A stretch of 51,921 nucleotides of DNA from the NCBI GenBank assembly GCA_902791945.1, contig CADAXR010000005.1, positions 1-51,921 on the forward strand. The letters run 5' to 3'. The translations under genes and the position numbers were made by a program. The stretch comes from an uncultured Bacteroidia bacterium (lineage in GTDB: Bacteria > Bacteroidota > Bacteroidia > Bacteroidales > UBA932). Within the stretch, counting starts at the first letter, position 1; each line of letters opens with the position of its first letter. The notes under the pieces were generated by a model. It was given only the letters and a program-made list of their open reading frames with translations. It ran no database searches and had not been told where the DNA came from. Positions 15,887 through 22,143 of the stretch are shown here, one piece after another.

Positions 15887-17026
15887 ATGGATATCGATGC
15901 TAGAATAAACTGGGCCCCCGGCATGGAGCTTTCAGCGCAGACGCTGAAAGAGCTTGACCGGAACCTGGATTTCCGCCAGCAGATGGCCGTCCGCGCCGCG
16001 ATGGGCGGAGAAAGGTTCGGACTTCTGCCCGGAGCGGCGTTCTCCGCCGCCGGCTCTTTTGTGAAAAACACGTTCGAGATAGCACGTTTCCAGTGCTCGG
16101 CGGTGCTTCCGTCAGGAAAGCTTATCAGCGCCGACGAGCCTGTCTCCGTCGCGATCCCGATGCTTTTCGGGAAGGAGTACTACCTCACCGTCGCTCCCGG
16201 CGGGGAGGACACGGCCTTCGAAAAGGAAGGCGTGCCGTATGTCCGCCCGCAGAAGAAATTCGCGATCCACTCGCTGGAAGAGATGGCCGGAGAGGACCTT
16301 TTCCCCGTGGCGAGGTTCAAGGTCTCCGACGGGATATTCTCCCGTGACGACGATTTCATCCCGCCGTGCCTGCTTCTAGGAAGCGACTCCCGCTTTGCCG
16401 ACTATGGTGCGGCATTCGCCGAAAAGCTGCAGGTCCTGTCATCCCACGCGAACCTTGCCGACGGAGAGGGCAAGCGCGCGCTCCTGCGCTATATGTTCAT
16501 CCTCAAGGGATACAGCTGGGACGGAGGCGTCAGCGAGTTCATTATGCTCACCCGCGAGATCGCCCAGGCCATCGACTACTACGTCGTGAAGCCCAACACC
16601 GAGAACCCGGTCGAGATTCCCGCCGCTTCCCGCTACGACATTCAGAAGTGGCTGCAGTGGCTCTCGGACTACCTCGGAGGGGCCGCGAGCATCCTCGACA
16701 CTGTGGTCCTGGAGGACGACTCCATAGACTACGAGGCACTTCTCGCCCAGGCCAAGGCCGAGCTTTACGAGAAACTCAATCCGGAGCTCCGCGCCGACCT
16801 CCTCCGCCAGATCAAGGAGGAGCTCCGCAGCGAACTCAGCGAGAAGCTCTCCGCGACCCTCAAGGCGTTCATCGAAGAAAAGATGAAGCCGGAGCTCCAC
16901 GACACCCTTTCGGGCGAGCTGGATCCTTCTCTGCACGACAAACTCTATCCGGAACTCTACGAGGCGCTTTACAACGCCCTTTATGTGCCGGAGGAGGAAG
17001 AGGAAGAGTTTTTCCCTATGATGTAG
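15887..17026 (+). CDS. tssK: T6SS baseplate protein TssK with repeat-like helical tail
   Basis: A 379-aa baseplate component that normally links the wedge to the membrane complex. Seen: an N-terminal shell-like region (INWAPGMELSAQTLKELDRNL; ending about 150), a helical middle (165-265), and an unusual C-terminus (291-367) built of near-repeats of the type EL-x3-L-x2-EL (ELYEKLNPEL, ELRSELSEKL, ELHDTLSGEL, DKLYPELYEAL), then an acidic tail of Glu before FFPMM. In classical T6SS the TssK C-terminal domain contacts TssL/TssM. Those are absent here, so this tail may dock onto a different membrane partner (inferred). Confidence 0.8.
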   Translation: MDIDARINWAPGMELSAQTLKELDRNLDFRQQMAVRAAMGGERFGLLPGAAFSAAGSFVKNTFEIARFQCSAVLPSGKLISADEPVSVAIPMLFGKEYYLTVAPGGEDTAFEKEGVPYVRPQKKFAIHSLEEMAGEDLFPVARFKVSDGIFSRDDDFIPPCLLLGSDSRFADYGAAFAEKLQVLSSHANLADGEGKRALLRYMFILKGYSWDGGVSEFIMLTREIAQAIDYYVVKPNTENPVEIPAASRYDIQKWLQWLSDYLGGAASILDTVVLEDDSIDYEALLAQAKAELYEKLNPELRADLLRQIKEELRSELSEKLSATLKAFIEEKMKPELHDTLSGELDPSLHDKLYPELYEALYNALYVPEEEEEEFFPMM

Positions 17027-17033
17027 CCTGATT

Positions 17034-17486
17034 ATGAGCAACCTGTCAATCCCCCTGCGTATAGGAAAAGGTCGACTGGACCGTACGGACAACACCAGGA
17101 AGTCCATAGACAGCGCCATCGCGCTGCTTATGGCCACCACGTGCGGCGACTCCCCCGCCGATCCGGAATACGGATTCATCTTCAACAATCTCAAGTTTGA
17201 GATTTTCAACGAGAGCGAGGGCGTGGTGTACGATTCCGCTCCGGAAGAATCCGGAGATTCGGACGGTCTTTACGACAAGAAACTTACAGGTTCTTCCAGC
17301 AACCTCAACACCTTTGCCGCCGAACTGAGGGAGAAGATAGAAATCTATGAAAAAAGACTCACTGACGTAAAAGTTTCCATGACCTATGCAAGGCAGGAAA
17401 GGAAAATCTACGTCACCGTCAAGGGAAAGATCATCTCCACGGGGAAAGGCTACCAGTATTCCACCGTCATCAATGTATGGAAGTAA
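17034..17486 (+). CDS. tssE: T6SS baseplate wedge protein TssE (gp25-like)
   Basis: A 150-aa gp25/TssE-family wedge protein that nucleates sheath assembly. Seen: the N-terminal IPLRIGKGRLDRTDNTRKSIDSAIALLMATTCGDSPADPEYGF, where gp25 proteins have the phage-type 'T..GE....P.fG' motif, and a C-terminal half with helix and strand (LREKIEIYEKRLTDVKVSMTYARQERKIYVTVKG). Normal length. It lies 7 bp after tssK and 6 bp before tssF, consistent with the tssK-E-F order. Confidence 0.82.
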   Translation: MSNLSIPLRIGKGRLDRTDNTRKSIDSAIALLMATTCGDSPADPEYGFIFNNLKFEIFNESEGVVYDSAPEESGDSDGLYDKKLTGSSSNLNTFAAELREKIEIYEKRLTDVKVSMTYARQERKIYVTVKGKIISTGKGYQYSTVINVWK

Positions 17487-17492
17487 GCTGAC

Positions 17493-19199
17493 ATGAAACA
17501 GATATCATTTGAAACACGCCAGAAGGCCGACGAACTGCTGAAAGAGGCCCGGGCCGTATGGAATCAGAGCGACCGGTCGGAAGACCTCGAGAACCTCGGA
17601 GACGATCCGGTGTTCTCGCTGCTCATGACGGCCCTGGCATACCAGTCCAACGAACTCGACAGCGAGATCGAACGTCTCAAAAGCGAGGTGCTCGAAGACT
17701 TCGCACGGCTTCTCGTACCCTATGAGATGGGCCACGCAGTCCCTGCCACGGCCGCCGTCCAGACGGCCCTGCAGGACGACATCGGAGAGATAGCCGTCGG
17801 CGAAGGGACAGCCTTCCAGCTGAAGGGAGGCCACTCCTTCCTTCCTCTTTTCGAATCAAGGGCGCTCAACGCGGAAATCCACTCCGTTACGCGCCTTGAC
17901 GGAAGAAGGTGGAAAGTCTCCCTGAAATTCAAGTTCCCAGTGAGCGACCTGTCGCAGTTTACCTTCGCGATAAAGGGAGTGGAATTCAAGGATGTAGCAG
18001 TGTCGATAAAGAACCGCCCGCTTCCCCTCGTGAAGCCCTGGCACTACTCGGAGCTTCCGCTCTCTCCGTTGTTCTCGCCCGAAGCGATGTCCTACAACCT
18101 CGGCCAGATCTGGAACACTTCGGTCCTCCCGATGGACCTTTTCGCCCGCCAGAACGTCCGTCTTTTCTGTATAAGAAAGCACTCTCCCGAAACATTTATC
18201 CCGTCGGAGACGGATCAGATCGACCTCGTATTCGAATTCTCGGGCATTTCCGACCGGTTCAGCTTCGACAAGGAAAATCTCGCGCTCAACGCGATCATCC
18301 TTGTAAACGCCAGCGTAGGAGAAGCCACGATCTCGGCACAGACGCCTATCGCCCGGCTTGTCGGAGGGCAGCCTAACCCCACGGACGAAGACATCTCCTC
18401 CCGCCAGTTCCTCCACCTGATCCGCCCGTCGGACAATCAGATCTACGGAGACACTGCGCTGGAGGTCAGGGGCGTTGCCGGAGACCGCTTCAACCAGGGA
18501 AGCCTCTACAAACTCCTCAACTGCATCATTACCAGATACCGTTCCGATTTCTATGCCTTCCGCCAGCTCAGCGGCGAGTCGGCCGGCAAGGCCGTCACCC
18601 AGCTGGAGTCGGCGATGGTGCAGCTCAAATCGGAGAGTGCGCAGAACGTCCTCAGAAACGTCTCCGGAATCTATCTTATGCCGCGCGGACCGCTCCAGCA
18701 GCAGAAGAAGGATTTCACCCTGACGGTGAAATACCTCACGACTGCCGGCACAGCCGTCAATTCTGCACTCGGAGGGCAGTTTGAAGCCCCCTCGGGCTTC
18801 CTGTCCGCCGGGACCTCGCTTATCTCCGCTCCCGTCCCCGGTATGGACGAGGTCAAGGACGAAGCCGCGGTCGGAAGCCTTCTGCGCTATTTCATGGTCA
18901 CAGGAGACCGGCTCGTAACCATGGCCGACATCAAGTTCTTCTGCCGCAAGCAGCTTATGGTGCTCTACGGCATCGAGAGCAGCCTCATCAGCCGCCTCGA
19001 AGTAGGAAGGCGTCTCGAGAGGGATTCGACGGGCTGCGGCTACGAGATTGTAGTGGACATCGCTCTCGTCGGCAACGCCTTCATCAAGCGTTCCTTCACG
19101 GACAGACTTCCGGGAGCCGAACTCCTCCTGCAGAAGATGGCCGAGGCAAGAAGCACCGGCATCTACCCGATTAAAGTGAATATCAATATAGAAGACTGA
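17493..19199 (+). CDS. tssF: T6SS baseplate protein TssF
   Basis: A 568-aa baseplate wedge protein, partner of TssG and TssE. Seen: the conserved N-terminal helical region ending in a Pro-rich stretch (DSEIERLKSEVLEDFARLLVPYEMGHAVPATAAVQ, about residues 50-85), a middle of beta domains (IKGVEFKDVAVSIKN; DQIDLVFEFSG), and a C-terminal region (RYFMVTGDRLVTMADIKFFCRKQL) that matches the family's C-terminal domain. Length is close to other family members. The ubiquitin-like gene begins 5 bp after its stop, so the conjugation genes are physically inside the baseplate operon. Confidence 0.86.
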   Translation: MKQISFETRQKADELLKEARAVWNQSDRSEDLENLGDDPVFSLLMTALAYQSNELDSEIERLKSEVLEDFARLLVPYEMGHAVPATAAVQTALQDDIGEIAVGEGTAFQLKGGHSFLPLFESRALNAEIHSVTRLDGRRWKVSLKFKFPVSDLSQFTFAIKGVEFKDVAVSIKNRPLPLVKPWHYSELPLSPLFSPEAMSYNLGQIWNTSVLPMDLFARQNVRLFCIRKHSPETFIPSETDQIDLVFEFSGISDRFSFDKENLALNAIILVNASVGEATISAQTPIARLVGGQPNPTDEDISSRQFLHLIRPSDNQIYGDTALEVRGVAGDRFNQGSLYKLLNCIITRYRSDFYAFRQLSGESAGKAVTQLESAMVQLKSESAQNVLRNVSGIYLMPRGPLQQQKKDFTLTVKYLTTAGTAVNSALGGQFEAPSGFLSAGTSLISAPVPGMDEVKDEAAVGSLLRYFMVTGDRLVTMADIKFFCRKQLMVLYGIESSLISRLEVGRRLERDSTGCGYEIVVDIALVGNAFIKRSFTDRLPGAELLLQKMAEARSTGIYPIKVNINIED

Positions 19200-19204
19200 C
19201 AGAT

Positions 19205-19522
19205 ATGGAAGATTTCTTTTTGGATCTCGTGTATAAAAACAAGAAGGTACGCTTCAGGGTGATGAATCCGGAAGCTCCCCTTGGCACGCTGATGAATAAC
19301 CTTCGCCACGCCACCGGCAGCGACGGAAGGCTCATCTTCGACTTCCCGTCCCTGGACGAGACCGGAGCCCCGATGGATTATTTCTTCGGAATGGAAGATC
19401 CGGATGTCCACGAGGTCAGGGTGCTGCGCCCCCGCATCGGACGCACCGACCAGACCCTCGCGGACTACAACGTCCATAACGGAGACACCCTGTTCCTCGT
19501 AGCTGATCCTTTCCCGGGTTAA
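19205..19522 (+). CDS. Ubiquitin-like protein with ubiquitin-type C-terminus
   Basis: A 105-aa beta-grasp protein expected to be activated by the E1 and passed to the E2. Seen: an N-terminal strand pair (FFLDLVYKNKKVRFRVM), a helix (LGTLMNNLRHATG), and a C-terminus (84-105) that aligns to ubiquitin 55-76 with no gap and 10 identities: TLADYN at 84-89 against TLSDYN, TLFLV at 95-99 against TLHLV, and a terminal Gly at 105. The end is a single Gly (FPG), so it may need no processing. An insert of about 25 residues (46-70) precedes the last strands. It shares one base with the E2 start (TAATG), coupling their translation. A YukD-like UBL is an alternative family name. Confidence 0.82.
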   Translation: MEDFFLDLVYKNKKVRFRVMNPEAPLGTLMNNLRHATGSDGRLIFDFPSLDETGAPMDYFFGMEDPDVHEVRVLRPRIGRTDQTLADYNVHNGDTLFLVADPFPG

Positions 19523-20103
19523 TGGAGAGCGGCAAATTCATACCGGAGCAGCTCAGCGGGCGCAACCGTCGCCTGCTGAACGAGTGGCGCCGGCTGGAGG
19601 AGCGCTTCAGCGGACGGCGGGACATCTCCGTGTCCGTCGAAGAGCGCAACGCCGCCGGCCTGCCCGTCCGCTACCGTGTGGATTACCGCATCCACAGTAT
19701 CTGCGGCGTCGGGCAGCCTGAGCGTCTCGGCGAGAAAGGCGTGGCCAACCCGCCGCTTTTCGCCGACGAGTTCAAGATGGACATTACGCTCCCGGCGGCC
19801 TACCCCTGCGTGGACGGAGCTCCGGTGTTCCGTTTTCTCACCAGCGGCGAGGACGGCACCCCGATTCCCCACCCCTGGCACCCTAACATCCGCTATTTCG
19901 GCGAAATGGCAGGGAGGGTGTGCCTCAACCAGGACGACACCTACACGGAGCTCGCCTGGGGCGTCGACAGGGTGGCGCAGTATCTCCGCTACGACGTCTA
20001 CCACGCCGTCTGCGAGCCGCCGTATCCGGAGGATATGCAGGTTGCCGCATGGGTGATCCGACAGGGAGAGCCCAACGAATGGATTTATTTTGACCAAGAC
20101 TGA
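19522..20103 (+). CDS. E2-like ubiquitin-conjugating enzyme with HPN and active-site Cys
   Basis: A 193-aa E2-fold protein expected to carry the ubiquitin-like protein as a thioester. Seen: the strand PAAYPCVDGAPVFRF (91-105) and WHPNIRYFGEM (119-129) with the HPN triad at 120-122, then GRVCLN with candidate catalytic C134, and W146 and PPYPEDMQVAAW (166-177), the equivalents of the conserved Trp and the 'PNPDDP..AA' loop of eukaryotic E2s. The HPN-to-Cys spacing of 12 is longer than in the shortest Ubc proteins, which suggests a small loop insertion. It is longer than a minimal E2 (about 150), with a charged N-terminal extension. It is located 2 bp before an exported protein gene. Confidence 0.85.
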   Translation: MESGKFIPEQLSGRNRRLLNEWRRLEERFSGRRDISVSVEERNAAGLPVRYRVDYRIHSICGVGQPERLGEKGVANPPLFADEFKMDITLPAAYPCVDGAPVFRFLTSGEDGTPIPHPWHPNIRYFGEMAGRVCLNQDDTYTELAWGVDRVAQYLRYDVYHAVCEPPYPEDMQVAAWVIRQGEPNEWIYFDQD

Positions 20104-20105
20104 TT

Positions 20106-21248
20106 ATGAGCAGAACACATATACTGAAACTTCTCCTGACGCTTCCGGTGCTGTGCCTTATGGCAGCTCCGATGAAGGCGCAAACCGTAAAGAACATTTC
20201 CGTCTCCGCCGGGACCTCCTACACGGATCACATAGCCTTGTCCGAGGACTCGAGGGACTCGGATATAATGGTAAAGTTCGTCTTCGACGAGGACAACAAC
20301 ACCCTTACGGTCAGCGCGCTGTCGTACAGGACGCTGTTCGTTTTCCGTGAGGCGTCCCGCTACAAGGCGGTCGTATCCCACAAAAACCTGATTCCGGACA
20401 GGCTGCCCTACGTGGCGGATGCCGACAAAGGCAGCAAGTTTCCCCTTTCCAAAGGGCTCGTGAAGTCTATCCCCTCCCCGAAGAAGAAATACATATTCAA
20501 CCGCTGGATTGAATATGAAGGGCTCCAGCCGGCCCCGGCCGACTACAAGATGGTCAACGACTACATCGAACAGACCTTCCAGATCCTTGGAGCAAGAAAT
20601 TCCGTCAGCGTGACCCTCCGGGACCTCCTGCTGCTTGAACCGATGAAAAAATCCAGATGGCAGCTGCTTCAGGGGCGTGACCTCAACGCCAGGTACCAGA
20701 TTCGTATCCAGCGCAACCCTTGCCTTGGCCGGGATGAGGAAATCGCCGAAGCGCAGGCTAACGTAGAGACCGTCAAGGCGGCCTACGAGAACTTTAATAA
20801 AATCTATGCAAGCGGCACGGTCCCCTCGATGGATGCTCTAAAGACCTACAAAGAGACAAAAGATGTACTTCTTACCCAGTTCACCGCCAAGCAGGGTCAG
20901 TCCCCGTGCCCGCTTCTACAGGAGGCGACGGATCAGTACAACCACTATGTAGATTCCATAGCGAACCATTTCTGCAGGATCGAGGCCCCGGAAGAGCCCG
21001 GGGAGGTCAAAACTCTGGACATCAAGATGATCTATGCCCAGGCCCGTCAGATAGACAAATCGGTAGCCCGCTACCTTGTCAGCAACGACGAACTCGAACG
21101 CTACGACCTCGTGACACAGTGCAACGAGATCATCAAGGACATCTCGGGCATTCTCTCAAGATACCCTTACGTCATGTCCGCAGAAGAAGAGAACGCAGTC
21201 AGAGTCTACAGACAGGCCGAGCAGTATTTCAAGAAAACGTGTAGATAG
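20106..21248 (+). CDS. Exported T6SS-cluster protein of unknown family
   Basis: A 380-aa protein with a Sec signal peptide (about 1-26, ending MKAQ) and no other membrane segment, so probably periplasmic. Seen: a beta-rich N-terminal half (27-200; ITLSVSxx-type strands such as FVFDEDNNTLTVSALSY and SVTLRDLLLL) and a helical C-terminal half (about 210-380). It has several Cys residues (at RNPCLG, SPCPL, HFCRI, TQCNE) that could form disulfides. It lies 2 bp after the E2 and 1 bp before the next gene. I cannot match it to TssP, TssQ or TssR; it is a candidate part of the envelope anchor that replaces TssJLM. Confidence 0.65.
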   Translation: MSRTHILKLLLTLPVLCLMAAPMKAQTVKNISVSAGTSYTDHIALSEDSRDSDIMVKFVFDEDNNTLTVSALSYRTLFVFREASRYKAVVSHKNLIPDRLPYVADADKGSKFPLSKGLVKSIPSPKKKYIFNRWIEYEGLQPAPADYKMVNDYIEQTFQILGARNSVSVTLRDLLLLEPMKKSRWQLLQGRDLNARYQIRIQRNPCLGRDEEIAEAQANVETVKAAYENFNKIYASGTVPSMDALKTYKETKDVLLTQFTAKQGQSPCPLLQEATDQYNHYVDSIANHFCRIEAPEEPGEVKTLDIKMIYAQARQIDKSVARYLVSNDELERYDLVTQCNEIIKDISGILSRYPYVMSAEEENAVRVYRQAEQYFKKTCR

Positions 21249-21249
21249 C

Positions 21250-22140
21250 ATGAGCGGAAGATTGGTGTCATACCTTGCGGCGGCGGGGCTCCTTCTGGCG
21301 GCTTCCACGGCGCTTTGCGCCCAGGACAAGCCCGCCTCGGCGGAGCACCTCGACGAGTCCATACGCCTGGAAATCCAGGGGCGCGTGGACCAGTATCTCG
21401 GGGAGATGAGGGGGGTATACGACGCCTCCGTGGCCAGCCTTCCCATTTCACCGAACAGCCAGATCACCGAAGGATACCTCCGGATGATAGAACGCCGGCT
21501 GAAGAACGCGGAAAGCAGCCGCCGCTCACTCGAGATCCGCTGGAACAACTACTTCCCTTCACAGCAGTGGGCCGTCGCCCTCGACGAGACGCTGATGGCG
21601 AGCGTGGAGAGCTTTGAAATGATGAAGCAGGATGCCACCGACTCGCTGGAAGTCCGGAAACAGATGCTGGCCTCACTGCAGGCCTTCCTGGATACCCAGA
21701 CGATGATCGCTAACCTGGACAGCACCTACAACACCCTTGGCAAGAGGGCTTTCGAACTTTCCCTTTCACCGAAGACGGCCCCTCTTCTCGAGAAGGAGAA
21801 ACAGAAGGAGCAGCTTATCTTCTCGGCCGTTCAGGAAAAATTCGACGCAGCCAAACAGGCCGAAGAATACCGGCTGGTCTCACGCGCCCGCATGGAGACT
21901 CTTGAAGACGCCTATGCCGCCCTCAAGAACAAGTCCGACGCAATCCAGGAGATGACATACAAGCCCCTCATCCAGAGGATAAAGGACTACCTGCTGGGCC
22001 TCGCCGCAGTCGCGGTCCTGCTTATGTTCCTGAGCATGCTCAGGGCAAGGATCAAGGCAATAAAGGATGCCCGCGAGGCCATGAAGAAATACAAGGATGC
22101 TTTAAAACTCAACGGTTCGGACGAGTATCCGACCATCTGA
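21250..22140 (+). CDS. Inner-membrane coiled-coil protein of the T6SS cluster
   Basis: A 296-aa protein with an N-terminal signal or anchor (1-24), a long mainly helical periplasmic region (about 30-240, with charged heptad-like stretches), and one transmembrane helix at about 247-264 (YLLGLAAVAVLLMFLSML). This is followed by a strongly positive cytoplasmic tail (RARIKAIKDAREAMKKYKDALK). By the positive-inside rule the helical domain faces the periplasm and the tail the cytoplasm. It could bridge the cytoplasmic baseplate to the periplasmic protein encoded just before it. No family recognised; TssO-like proteins have a similar layout, but I see no specific motif. Confidence 0.65.
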   Translation: MSGRLVSYLAAAGLLLAASTALCAQDKPASAEHLDESIRLEIQGRVDQYLGEMRGVYDASVASLPISPNSQITEGYLRMIERRLKNAESSRRSLEIRWNNYFPSQQWAVALDETLMASVESFEMMKQDATDSLEVRKQMLASLQAFLDTQTMIANLDSTYNTLGKRAFELSLSPKTAPLLEKEKQKEQLIFSAVQEKFDAAKQAEEYRLVSRARMETLEDAYAALKNKSDAIQEMTYKPLIQRIKDYLLGLAAVAVLLMFLSMLRARIKAIKDAREAMKKYKDALKLNGSDEYPTI

Positions 22141-22143
22141 TAT

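Noticed and set aside
13982..20103. CBASS or Bil/Bub-type antiphage operon
   Set aside because: No cyclase, JAB protease or effector gene, and E1 and UBL/E2 are split by tssG, tssK, tssE and tssF in one T6SS transcript.
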